Source: CAYXNZ01 sp964553705 (GTDB lineage Bacteria; Patescibacteriota; Patescibacteriia; Patescibacteriales; GWC2-42-12). Taken from it: a stretch of 35,663 nt of DNA. The stretch is taken from contig CAZKKV010000007.1 in NCBI GenBank assembly GCA_964553705.1, forward strand, positions 1-35,663, read 5' to 3'. Position numbers and translations under genes: made by a program. A model generated the notes under the pieces. That model worked only from the letters and a program-made list of their open reading frames with translations, had not been told where the DNA came from and made no database searches. Below, in pieces: positions 22,282-29,964 of the stretch (position 1 is its first letter; each line of letters starts with the position of its first letter).

Positions 22282-22970
22282 AAATCCTACAAAAGGAACA
22301 TATTTGCAAGTATAATATGTTGTACTCTGAGTATTAACTTGGCTAATAATTCCACTTGAACAATAAAAATTCAAAGCAGACCAACTGTTTGCGACACAAT
22401 TATAATCCGAACAATTTGGACATCCATTACAAGGACGACCTTCATGCCAATAAGAAGTTATACTACATTCACTAGTAGGAACAGGCATTTGCCAGCCAAC
22501 CCAGTTGCACGAAACACTCTGTGTGCTCGGTGCTCCAGTTATTCTCGCCCAAGGTACAGAACCGGCAGACAAAACCCCNNNNNNNNNNNNNNNNNNNNNN
22601 NNNNNNNNNNNNNNNNNNNNNNNNNNNNNNNNNNNNNNNNNNNNNNNNNNNNNNNNNNNNNNNNNNNNNNNNNNNNNNCGCTATTTATTTTTCCATTCAA
22701 AGTTGTGCTATTTAATACAGATGTCCCGGCTGGGTCAACATAATAGCCGGTATTATTAGAGTCATAGAGTATCGGCGCAGTTAGATTGCCAGTAATACCT
22801 AGGCTGCCGTCTTTAACTTGAGTAGTCGTGCCTTCGTTAATTGCTGGACTAATATTAGTAAGTGGCGGACTTAGAGTCGGATTTGTCCAAGCAAAAAGAG
22901 ACTGTATGGAAAAAAATAAACCAAGAGTTAAAAAAGAATAAAATAATGCAATAATAAAATGTTTTTTCAT
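22279..22970 (-). CDS. secreted constant/variable tail protein, copy A (interrupted by scaffold gap)
   Basis: N-terminal part 22679-22970 (97 codons) and C-terminal part 22279-22578, separated by 100 N. If the gap equals the 170 bases of copy B, the frame closes and the protein is 253 aa. Signal peptide MKKHFIIALFYSFLTLGLFFSIQSLFA, a constant region (SPPLTNISPAINEGTTT, LYDSNNTGYYVDPAGTSVLN), and after the gap GVLSAGSVPWARITGAPS. Then comes a tail unrelated to copy B with 8 cysteines (SCNWVGWQM ... CNGCPNCSDYNC ... TTYYTCKYVPFVGF). The N-terminal 237 bases are identical to copy B. The look is that of a fibre- or pilus-tip-like protein with an exchangeable binding domain. The arrangement recalls the PilV constant/variable design of shufflon plasmids, but no homology is claimed. 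Confidence 0.8.
22579..22678. other. assembly gap (100 N)
   Basis: A run of exactly 100 N inside copy A. Both edges are identical to copy B (22578 corresponds to 23311, 22679 to 23482), where 170 bases lie between. The gap therefore probably marks about 170 bases of near-identical repeat that the assembler could not place. Confidence 0.95.
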
Positions 22971-22975
22971 GATTA

Positions 22976-23005
22976 TTTATAAAAAATAAAAGAGCCACGT
23001 ATCAA
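22976..23005 (-). promoter_or_regulatory. candidate promoter of copy A
   Basis: Minus strand: TTGATA (23000-23005), 18-base spacer, TATAAA (22976-22981). The -10 ends 5 bases before the ATG at 22970, so the transcript would be leaderless or nearly so. Copy B has no equivalent sequence; its leader is AATTAAAATTTATG. Confidence 0.35.
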
Positions 23006-23080
23006 GCTAAAATAAAGTATAAACGATTGAAAACTTGCGTACTGAACACCTCGTCAAAACTTGGGATGCTTACACACCAA

Positions 23081-24004
23081 TTATTCTCTGCAAATACATA
23101 CTGGTGCCCAGCTTGCACATGATACTGTAGCTGAACCCCATGTCCCAGCATTATGACCAATAACACAGGTTAATCCCAATGTGCTACACCACGTAGAGCA
23201 TGGTCCAGTATTTCCATGCCTATTAGTGATATACTGAAGATTACTACATGATGGAATGCTCGGTGCTCCAGTTATTCTCGCCCAAGGTACAGAACCGGCA
23301 GACAAAACCCCATTCGCCCAATACCAGTCCCATCCACTATCTCCGTTATTATAAAATCCCTGATAATCTGGGTGAACCATTAATGTACCATAATTAGTAC
23401 TGCCACTTTTAAAGTTAATTCCTGCCCAACCGTTTTTTGTTCCATTGATTGTTAATGATCCGTAAGTTGATTCTGCTCCAGCGCTATTTATTTTTCCATT
23501 CAAAGTTGTGCTATTTAATACAGATGTCCCGGCTGGATCAATATAATATTCAGTATTATCTTTATCATAAATTTTTTTAGCATGAACATCGCCATCACCT
23601 TGAATTATAAACTGAGTTCCGTTATCATTTTCCAGGGTCAGAAGATCCCATGACGTTGAACCACCAGAATCCCAAGTAAGACCCCGTGAAGCAGATGTGG
23701 AACCTGGACCAAAAGAAGCAATTGGACCTGCGCCTCTAATTTGGTACATATTAGATATTCCGGCTGGGTCAACATAATAGCCGGTATTATTAGAGTCATA
23801 GAGTATCGGCGCAGTTAGATTGCCAGTAATACCTAGGCTGCCGTCTTTAACTTGAGTAGTCGTGCCTTCGTTAATTGCTGGACTAATATTAGTAAGTGGC
23901 GGACTTAGAGTCGGATTTGTCCAAGCAAAAAGAGACTGTATGGAAAAAAATAAACCAAGAGTTAAAAAAGAATAAAATAATGCAATAATAAAATGTTTTT
24001 TCAT
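23081..24004 (-). CDS. secreted constant/variable tail protein, copy B
   Basis: 307 aa. Signal peptide 1-27, constant region 28-82, and a 77-residue unit (83-159, ISNMYQIRGAG ... KIYDKDNTEYYIDPAG) missing from copy A. A shared stem follows (TSVLNSTTLNGKINS, GWAGINFKSGSTNYGTLMVH, WDWYWANGVLSAGSVPWARI), then a 58-residue tail with 7 cysteines (C253, C269, C273, C280, C296, C303, C305). Each unit ends in YDxxNTxYYxDPAG, as in trimeric phage-fibre-like repeats. The tail is unrelated to that of copy A, and divergence starts abruptly after ITGAPS. It is 9 bases after the coiled-coil protein gene, inside the pilus locus. Probable exported adhesin or tip protein (inference); cysteines could be paired by the DsbA-like enzyme. 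Confidence 0.8.
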   Translation of the reverse strand: MKKHFIIALFYSFLTLGLFFSIQSLFAWTNPTLSPPLTNISPAINEGTTTQVKDGSLGITGNLTAPILYDSNNTGYYVDPAGISNMYQIRGAGPIASFGPGSTSASRGLTWDSGGSTSWDLLTLENDNGTQFIIQGDGDVHAKKIYDKDNTEYYIDPAGTSVLNSTTLNGKINSAGAESTYGSLTINGTKNGWAGINFKSGSTNYGTLMVHPDYQGFYNNGDSGWDWYWANGVLSAGSVPWARITGAPSIPSCSNLQYITNRHGNTGPCSTWCSTLGLTCVIGHNAGTWGSATVSCASWAPVCICRE

Positions 24005-24013
24005 AAATTTTAA

Positions 24014-24364
24014 TTAAAGACCAGAAGAATCTTGTTTATCTAACTCCTCTAACTTTCTTAATATTTCTTCTTTAGTATCAGTATCATCATTTGTCTGAAT
24101 ATCAAGATTCTCTAATATATCTAATGTTTTTTCTCGACTTAAAGAACTACTGGCTACTTGCCTATCAAGTTCTTCTAAAATATTTAACATCTGTTTCCTT
24201 GCATCATTATTCAACTGTTCTTGCTTAGTATCAATTTCCCTGTTTATTTCTCGACTTTTTTCTTCTAATGCCTCTTCGTTTTTATAAGCATAAAACAAAG
24301 TAAAAATAGCCACAGTAATTATCGATAAAACAATTAGTATAAAAATAGTTTTTTTTATAATCAT
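24014..24364 (-). CDS. small membrane-anchored coiled-coil protein with ILxxLxxLD repeats
   Basis: 116 aa. TM at ~5-26 (IFILIVLSIITVAIFTLFYAY), then a highly charged coiled coil (KNEEALEEKSREINREIDTK). Three repeats of about 25 residues follow: MLNILEELDRQ, TLDILENLDIQ and ILRKLEELDKQ, ending in SSGL. No family recognised. It lies between pilD (18-base gap) and tail copy B. A periplasmic or surface spacer role is possible but not shown. Confidence 0.65.
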   Translation of the reverse strand: MIIKKTIFILIVLSIITVAIFTLFYAYKNEEALEEKSREINREIDTKQEQLNNDARKQMLNILEELDRQVASSSLSREKTLDILENLDIQTNDDTDTKEEILRKLEELDKQDSSGL

Positions 24365-24382
24365 GTTTATCTTAAAAATTAT

Positions 24383-25180
24383 TTATAATAAATTCATATA
24401 CCAATTTATTATTCTGCTACCCCAAAATAAAACAATAATTGTTGCTGGCGCCAGAAAAACACCCAAAGGTAACTGCGAACCCCATTGTCTTTTTTTGGCT
24501 AATATTAAACTAATTCCAACTATGGAACCCATAAAATATGCCAATATTATAGCCACTAGGATATTCGGCCAGCCCAATATTAGACCCATCAATAAACCCA
24601 GTCTAATATCACCTCCACCAATCCATTTTCCTCTCGAAACCACATATTGAATTAAGAAAAAACTACCTCCTATTATACCAGAAATAGCCAAGTTTAACCA
24701 GCTAAATTCACCGATTATTAGATTAAAAATTAACACAATTATACATGTCGGCAAAACAACAATATCCAATATTAAATACCATCTTAGATCGTAAATAAAC
24801 ACAACAATCATCACAGCAATAATAAACCAGTCCCGAAATAATTGAATTATGAATTTAGAATTAAGAATTATGAATTCGTAATTTGTAATTTGTAATTTAT
24901 AATTAAAACAAAATACTATTACAAACAACAGTCCGCTAATTAATTCTACCAACGGATACTGAAATGATATTGGCTTTCTACAGTGCCGACACTTCCCTTT
25001 TAATAAAACAAAGCTTAAAACAGGAATATTATCATACCAAGCAATTTGCTTCCTGCATTTTGGACAATATGATCTGCCCCACAAACTTTCTTCTTTATGC
25101 AAACGCCAAATCAGGCAATTTAAAAAAGAACCAATAATTAAACCGAAAATAAAGATAAAAAATAAAATCAAATTAAACAT
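24383..25180 (-). CDS. pilD: prepilin peptidase PilD
   Basis: 265 aa polytopic aspartyl protease/N-methylase that cleaves the pilins of this locus after Gly. N-terminal domain with FGLIIGSFLNCLIWRL and both CxxC pairs (C39-C42, C64-C67). Catalytic aspartates D131 (FIYDLRWY) and D191 (GGGDIRLG, the GxGD motif). Residues 93-112 (NYKLQITNYE ... SKFII) sit between TM segments and are encoded by an AT-rich repeat array, an extension not typical of the family. It starts 2 bases after the stop of the O-antigen-ligase-like gene, with which it is cotranscribed. Confidence 0.95.
   Translation of the reverse strand: MFNLILFFIFIFGLIIGSFLNCLIWRLHKEESLWGRSYCPKCRKQIAWYDNIPVLSFVLLKGKCRHCRKPISFQYPLVELISGLLFVIVFCFNYKLQITNYEFIILNSKFIIQLFRDWFIIAVMIVVFIYDLRWYLILDIVVLPTCIIVLIFNLIIGEFSWLNLAISGIIGGSFFLIQYVVSRGKWIGGGDIRLGLLMGLILGWPNILVAIILAYFMGSIVGISLILAKKRQWGSQLPLGVFLAPATIIVLFWGSRIINWYMNLL
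24845..24904. repeat. AATTACAAATTACGAATT repeat array inside pilD
   Basis: Five to six tandem variants of AATTAYRAATT (minus strand: AATTATAAATTACAAATTAC... then ...CATAATTC) over 60 bases = exactly 20 codons, PilD residues 93-112. It belongs to the family also found at 183-208, 13297-13332 and 16362-16390. The reading frame is kept. Confidence 0.7.
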
Positions 25181-25182
25181 AT

Positions 25183-27501
25183 TTATAATTCATTTAAAAG
25201 TTTAGTTACCTCCTGATTGCCCGAACTAAGAGCTATCGCTTGGCTGGCATACTCAAAAGCGCTTTCTTTGTCATTAATATCCTGATAAAGCAAAGCAATG
25301 GCATATGGCCAGGCATAATCTCTCGGATTTAACATATATCCTCTTTTATTATAAAAAATTGCTTTGCCAATATCACCCTGTCGATAATAAATATCGGCTA
25401 TTCTTTTATAAACTAATAAATAAAAAGGGTCTATTTTGAGAATATTTTCATATACTATCAAGGCTTCATGACTATTGTCTTGACCCTCGTAAGCAGCACC
25501 TAAAATATCATAAATTCCAATTAGCTCTTTTTTTATTTCCCTAGAATGTTCTTCATTTAGATTTTCGTGGTCAAGCGACGGTGCCGCGTCTATCGCCTGT
25601 TTGGCGTAATTAATTGCCTGCTCATAATCATTTTGCCACAATTTCATTTTAGCAAAATCTTTTGCCGGCTGAGTAAAATAAGGGTTTAATTGTATCAAGC
25701 TGGTATAATTCCTTTCAGCCGCACCGTAATATGCTGGATTAATATAATAACCTAACAATGATTCAGCGTGCGCCATATTCAAAACAGTAAAAAATTGATA
25801 TTCTTCTGATTTAATAGTGTTAAGCATCCAAACCAAATTGTCGTGCATCTTATTCTGTGCTTCTTGATTTTCATTTGCTCCAAAACAATTCAAATAATGA
25901 TACAGATATCTCTCCTGATAAAAAGTTCTAACTGGACTGTAATTTATGACTTTTTCCATATTATCCAAAACTAAACCGCAATCACCATTCTTTTCCGCTA
26001 ATTTTACTTCCATATAATAATAATCTGCCAATAATTCATTGATGTTTTGGTAAAAAATGAACAAAAAACAAACAGTAAAAACTGAAATAAAAATTATTAT
26101 TCGAGAAATTTTAGTTAATTTAATCGCCAATTCTTTACTCTGATTATACTGATTTAATAAAAACACTAATATTGCCAACATTAAAACAAAATAAACATTA
26201 ATGGCTGTGGTTGAAAAAGTAAATAATAAATTTATAAAATGACCGAACAATAAAGCAGATATTGTCAACACTAGCCAAAATTCTTTGTTTTGCTTATAAA
26301 AATTTATTTTTACATATCTATAAATTTGTGTTGCCAGATAACCAGAAAAAAGAAAAAACAAGACAGGCCCAAATAAGCCAAAAGCTAATATTGTATCAAA
26401 AATTATATTATGAGCCCTATCTGGATAAGAATTTATTTTTTCATATATACCCCATTCTGGCGTGTAATATTTTGAAAAAACAGTTGATAGCGTTTCTGGA
26501 CCATAACCAATCAGAAGTCTTTTCGGCGAAGCTGTTTTAATTTCCCTAACAGCCGCTTGCCAATACAATAATCTCATTTTAGTAGAACCGCTAGATAAGT
26601 CAAAATTACTTTTTATTCGGCTTACAAAATTTAAATCATAATTGGAATCATCAATATGACCATTTTTTGTATAAAAAATACTGCCGACAATTATAATTGA
26701 ACAAAAAACAAAACCAACCAAAATTAAACTAATCGCAATCTTTTTTCTTCTTTTGGCAACTAGCCATAATACTAAAAAAACATATAACCCGGCGACAAAA
26801 CCAAGAAGAGCCGATCGGCTATAAGTAAAAATTAAACACGCCAACTGTCCAAAAATTATCAATAGTAAAAATAATTTATAAATAAATTTTTTAGATAAGC
26901 AAAAAAGGGAATAGATAGACAAAGGAATGGTTAACAACAAAAAATGACCAAAAAAATTAGGTTGACCCAAACTGGAAAAAATTCGATTAGTAAAAATCGT
27001 TGCCTCCTTCCAATTCAACGGATCCAAATAAAAATACTGAATAATGCCGTAAATACAAGCTATAGTTGAACTGGCTATTACTGCTATAATCGCTTTTTTG
27101 ATTTTTTTAAAATTATCAAAACATAATATCAAAAGACAAAAAAACAACACGTAACTAATTAAACTATAAAAACCCTGTTGCCTGGCATAACTACCCCAAA
27201 AACTTAATTTTGGATGAATAGAATAATAAGAACTTACAAAAAACGATGTAATCGCAAACGCTACAAACAAAAAAAGTCCAAAATTAATTTTTGTCCTGAC
27301 TTTACCTTCTAAAAAAACTTTAGCTACATACAAAATAATTGATAATAATAATAAAGATCTAAATAAAACGATTTTATTTAATTCAAAAATACTATAGTTT
27401 TCCTGAAAAAAAGCAAAATACAATGGTGTAAAAATAATAATAGCCAAAACATTAATATCTAAAAGGCTGTTAATAAAATTTTTTATTTTTTCCTTCTTCA
27501 T
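25183..27501 (-). CDS. O-antigen ligase/Wzy-like membrane protein with C-terminal TPR
   Basis: 772 aa. Roughly 12-13 TM segments in residues ~10-480. The Wzy_C/WaaL-type loop is around 320-370 (LLIGYGPETLSTVFSKYY ... DRAHNIIFDTILAFGLFG). The C-terminal ~270 residues hold TPR-like helices (AAERNYTSLIQLNPYFTQPA, YEQAINYAKQAIDAAP, GDIGKAIFYNKRGYMLNPRD, ESAFEYASQAIALSSGN). Family members polymerise polysaccharide or transfer glycans to lipid A or to proteins such as pilin (PglL/PilO). Its place between pilA and pilD suggests a pilin- or surface-glycan ligase. A polymerase role is equally possible. Confidence 0.85.
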   Translation of the reverse strand: MKKEKIKNFINSLLDINVLAIIIFTPLYFAFFQENYSIFELNKIVLFRSLLLLSIILYVAKVFLEGKVRTKINFGLFLFVAFAITSFFVSSYYSIHPKLSFWGSYARQQGFYSLISYVLFFCLLILCFDNFKKIKKAIIAVIASSTIACIYGIIQYFYLDPLNWKEATIFTNRIFSSLGQPNFFGHFLLLTIPLSIYSLFCLSKKFIYKLFLLLIIFGQLACLIFTYSRSALLGFVAGLYVFLVLWLVAKRRKKIAISLILVGFVFCSIIIVGSIFYTKNGHIDDSNYDLNFVSRIKSNFDLSSGSTKMRLLYWQAAVREIKTASPKRLLIGYGPETLSTVFSKYYTPEWGIYEKINSYPDRAHNIIFDTILAFGLFGPVLFFLFSGYLATQIYRYVKINFYKQNKEFWLVLTISALLFGHFINLLFTFSTTAINVYFVLMLAILVFLLNQYNQSKELAIKLTKISRIIIFISVFTVCFLFIFYQNINELLADYYYMEVKLAEKNGDCGLVLDNMEKVINYSPVRTFYQERYLYHYLNCFGANENQEAQNKMHDNLVWMLNTIKSEEYQFFTVLNMAHAESLLGYYINPAYYGAAERNYTSLIQLNPYFTQPAKDFAKMKLWQNDYEQAINYAKQAIDAAPSLDHENLNEEHSREIKKELIGIYDILGAAYEGQDNSHEALIVYENILKIDPFYLLVYKRIADIYYRQGDIGKAIFYNKRGYMLNPRDYAWPYAIALLYQDINDKESAFEYASQAIALSSGNQEVTKLLNEL

Positions 27502-27507
27502 GTCTAA

Positions 27508-27536
27508 ATTATACCTTATAATTAGATAGCTGTCAT
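27508..27536 (-). promoter_or_regulatory. strong promoter giving a leaderless transcript
   Basis: Minus strand: -35 ATGACA (27531-27536), 17-base spacer, consensus -10 TATAAT (27508-27513). Standard spacing puts +1 at 27501, which is the A of the start codon of the O-antigen-ligase-like gene. Confidence 0.7.
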
Positions 27537-27540
27537 ACGC

Positions 27541-27571
27541 AAAAGCAGGAGCGATATAATCGCCCCTGCTT
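27541..27571 (-). terminator. terminator-like hairpin after the pilA-type gene
   Basis: AAGCAGG-a-GCGA (27543-27554) pairs with TCGC-c-CCTGCTT (27560-27571), 11 pairs with one mismatch and a 5-base loop, followed on the minus strand by TTTTGCG. It separates the highly translated pilin gene from the next promoter. Partial read-through is possible because the T-run is short. Confidence 0.7.
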
Positions 27572-27603
27572 ATTAAACCTTTAATAGGCCTTTTAAAGAT
27601 TCA

Positions 27604-28026
27604 CTAATTTGATATGCCAGCTGGCGTGGCAGTATGAGTACCAGCATCCAAGCCTCCAGCGATACCACCGATACAATATACCAAGGTATATGTATTTGCA
27701 CTGGTATTAACATAGCTATAATCGTCACCCGGGCAACTTCCATCAGCCATAGGTGATGGATTAGATGGTACTATTTGCATATAAGTAGTGTCTCCATAAG
27801 TAATCGTTCCACCAGTAACTACTGCTCCTGTTGTTGGGTAAGCGTTAGCGTCATTGTAATACAATTCTAATGCAGTTTGAATTTGCTTAACATCGGAAAC
27901 ACGCTTGGCGTCTCTTGATTTCTGCCGAGCATTATTCAATGCTACTACCGCTAAAGTAGATAATAAACCAATAATAGCAATGACAACCAACAATTCAATT
28001 AGAGTAAAACCTTTTTGTTTTTTCAT
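27604..28026 (-). CDS. pilA: major type IV pilin PilA (probable)
   Basis: 140 aa. Prepilin site KKQKG6|F7TLIE (E11), canonical helix LLVVIAIIGLLSTLAVVALNNARQKSRDAKRVSDVKQIQTALELYY, a compact globular domain with one Cys pair (C98, C118) forming a likely D-loop, and a Gly/Thr-rich end. I call it the major pilin because of its size, its own promoter, its consensus Shine-Dalgarno and its terminator. The other pilin just upstream (28197-28673) has none of these strong signals. Confidence 0.88.
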   Translation of the reverse strand: MKKQKGFTLIELLVVIAIIGLLSTLAVVALNNARQKSRDAKRVSDVKQIQTALELYYNDANAYPTTGAVVTGGTITYGDTTYMQIVPSNPSPMADGSCPGDDYSYVNTSANTYTLVYCIGGIAGGLDAGTHTATPAGISN

Positions 28027-28030
28027 ATTT

Positions 28031-28040
28031 CACCTCCTTT
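28031..28040 (-). promoter_or_regulatory. consensus Shine-Dalgarno of pilA
   Basis: AAAGGAGGTG on the minus strand, 4 bases before the ATG at 28026. It is by far the best ribosome-binding site noticed in the window; most genes here have weak or no SD. Confidence 0.9.
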
Positions 28041-28169
28041 CAGTTTCACACGCACCATTGACGCCCAGACTTAGCTGACAAGCATGGGGATAAAGCCGTG
28101 AATTAATAATTAATAATAAATATCTAAAAATTATTATTATAAATAAAAATTTTACTTATCCACATTATA
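28041..28169 (-). promoter_or_regulatory. pilA promoter and GC-rich leader
   Basis: -10 TATAAT at 28164-28169, with TTATAA 16 bases upstream as a weak -35. The predicted leader is about 130 bases. Its distal half (roughly 28046-28100) is much richer in G/C than the rest. TTCAC and GTGAA close it, with CCAT/ATGG inside, suggesting a folded RNA ahead of the strong SD. No known riboswitch motif recognised. Confidence 0.5.
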
Positions 28170-28196
28170 CCATAAAATAAGTAATTTATAAAATTT

Positions 28197-28673
28197 TTAC
28201 CAACCTCTTATGTTCTGTAAAACTTCATTTTCTTCAACTCTGTAAACTAGCGCATACATGCTACCTTTATTATCACTGACATACCTATACAAATAAATAT
28301 TACTGACACTAGGATCGTTAGACGGATTTTTGGGATCTACTGGCATTACACCCATAAACGGTCTGGTTCCACCAGTTAATGCCGCAGTTAATGTTGTGTT
28401 ATAACAAGTAGACCCTGCCTCAACTGAAGCGCCAAAATCTTCATCGCCATCATCCCAACTACCGCAAATTGGAAAACTTAGATTGTCATCATAAAAAAGA
28501 TTTAATGCGGTTCGTATCTGTGACATATCACCTCTTCTTAACGCATTTCTGGCTTTTCCTCTGGCACTATTCAATGAAACCACTGCGAAAGAAGACAATA
28601 ATCCGATAATACTAATCACGACCAACAGCTCAACCAAAGTAAAACCGGAATTTATTTTTTGTATTTTTTTCAT
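28197..28673 (-). CDS. second type IV pilin (prepilin)
   Basis: 158 aa. Prepilin site KINSG10|F11TLVE (E15), helix LLVVISIIGLLSSFAVVSLNSARGKARNALRRGDMSQIRTALNLFY, and a globular part with C70 and C90. The region ending GSMYALVYRVEENEVLQNI is a usual pilin beta-sheet end. Close to PilA in the helix but different in the head. It could be an alternative or minor pilin. No strong SD, unlike pilA. Confidence 0.85.
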   Translation of the reverse strand: MKKIQKINSGFTLVELLVVISIIGLLSSFAVVSLNSARGKARNALRRGDMSQIRTALNLFYDDNLSFPICGSWDDGDEDFGASVEAGSTCYNTTLTAALTGGTRPFMGVMPVDPKNPSNDPSVSNIYLYRYVSDNKGSMYALVYRVEENEVLQNIRGW

Positions 28674-28698
28674 AATTAAGTAACTTTAATTTTTTTTA

Positions 28699-28728
28699 TA
28701 TATATATAAAATTTTAATTTTTTGTAAA
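28699..28728 (-). promoter_or_regulatory. candidate promoter before the second pilin
   Basis: TTTACA (28723-28728) with TATATA 16-18 bases downstream (within the palindromic TATATATATA run at 28698-28708), 25-30 bases before the ATG at 28673. Confidence 0.4.
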
Positions 28729-28745
28729 TAGACCAACTGGTAAAT

Positions 28746-29948
28746 TTAAAATTGACCCGCCATATTATACATCGGTAAAATAATAGCCGCCACCATAATT
28801 CCTACGGCCACACCCATAACAACCATTATTATCGGCTCCATTAAAGTCATTAAATTAGCAACGATATTATTTATTTCCCTAGAATAAAAATCCGTAATAC
28901 GCTCCAATATAACGTCTATTTTGCCCGTCTTTTCACCAACCGCCAACATTTGTGAAACCATTTTTGGAATCTCCTTGCTTGATAGAAACACATTGGATAT
29001 AGAATTTCCTTCTTCCACCTCTTTTATCGTGCTGTTAATTAATTGCTTATATATTTCATTACCAACCACATCTGAAGTCACCTCTAGACTTTTGGAAATC
29101 GTCACTCCGCCAATAATTAAAGTTTGCATTGACCTAGTAAACCTTACTAAATATATCAACTGGAGCAATCGACCGAAAATCGGCAGTTTTAGCTTAAGAT
29201 AATCAAATTGTTTTCTACCTTTGGGTTTGCTTATATATAATCTAAATGCAGTAAAAAAAATAACTAAAAAAATTAAAATTATCCACCATGATTCTGACAT
29301 AAAACCAGAGGTGCCAATTAAAATTTTAGTCGTTAACGGCAGCTCAGTTCCAGTCTCAGTTAAAATATCGGTCAATTTAGGTACGACATAAACCATCATT
29401 ACTGTACCAACAACCAAAAGTCCGCCTGATACAAAAATTGGATAAATCATCGCTCCCTTTATTTTACTCATCATGTCGTAGTCTTTTTCCATTTCATCAG
29501 CTAAATAATTCAATGCTTCATCCAACTTACCGGAAGTTTCGCCAGATCTAATTACGCTTACATAAAAATTAGAAAAAACTTTCGACCTTTTTGCTAAAGC
29601 ATCAGATAACTTAGACCCGCCATCCACTTCATCAGCTATCTCTGACACTATTATTTTAAATTTCAAATTAGCTGTTTGTTCAATTAATATCTTTAAACTT
29701 TGTACTACTGCTACATCGGCTGAAATCATTACTGAAAACTGCCTAGAAAAAATAACTATATCTTTTTGCTTTATTCTATCTATTATAGACAAACTTATTG
29801 TTCCTCTACGCGCTGTCTCAGTAATTGAAACAATTGACAATCCTTGTTCTCGAAGTGTTTCCACAGCAAAATCCTTACTGGCGGCTTCTACTAAACCCTC
29901 TTTTGTTTTTTTATTTTTATCAATCGCCCGATATTTATAAAAAGCCAT
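28746..29948 (-). CDS. pilC: type IV pilus inner-membrane platform protein PilC
   Basis: 400 aa polytopic protein that couples the pilus ATPases to pilin assembly. N-terminal YKYRAIDKNKKTKEGLVEA and two T2SSF domains (FSRQFSVMISADVAVVQSLKIL ... FVSVIRSGETSGKLDEALNYLA; FTRSMQTLIIGGVTISKSLEVT ... MLAVGEKTGKIDVILERITDFY), with TM segments at ~168-190, 218-240 and 368-392. Full length for the family. Last gene of the pilM-to-pilC operon, 16 bases after the PilT-like gene. Confidence 0.97.
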   Translation of the reverse strand: MAFYKYRAIDKNKKTKEGLVEAASKDFAVETLREQGLSIVSITETARRGTISLSIIDRIKQKDIVIFSRQFSVMISADVAVVQSLKILIEQTANLKFKIIVSEIADEVDGGSKLSDALAKRSKVFSNFYVSVIRSGETSGKLDEALNYLADEMEKDYDMMSKIKGAMIYPIFVSGGLLVVGTVMMVYVVPKLTDILTETGTELPLTTKILIGTSGFMSESWWIILIFLVIFFTAFRLYISKPKGRKQFDYLKLKLPIFGRLLQLIYLVRFTRSMQTLIIGGVTISKSLEVTSDVVGNEIYKQLINSTIKEVEEGNSISNVFLSSKEIPKMVSQMLAVGEKTGKIDVILERITDFYSREINNIVANLMTLMEPIIMVVMGVAVGIMVAAIILPMYNMAGQF

Positions 29949-29964
29949 GTGTTATCAAAAAAAT

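Noticed and set aside
22279..24004. Diversity-generating retroelement or shufflon as the cause of tail variation
   Set aside because: No reverse transcriptase, template/variable repeat pair, tyrosine recombinase or R64-type sfx site is visible in the window. Only the constant/variable pattern is supported.
28041..28157. Cyclic-di-GMP (GEMM) riboswitch in the pilA leader
   Set aside because: The conserved GEMM core segments (GCACAGGGCAAACC, GCAAAGCC) are not present, so only an unassigned structured leader is reported.
28691..28713. TATATATATA palindrome as a terminator after pilC
   Set aside because: The run is simple A/T sequence overlapping a promoter-like region; it makes a very weak stem and is better explained as the -10 area.
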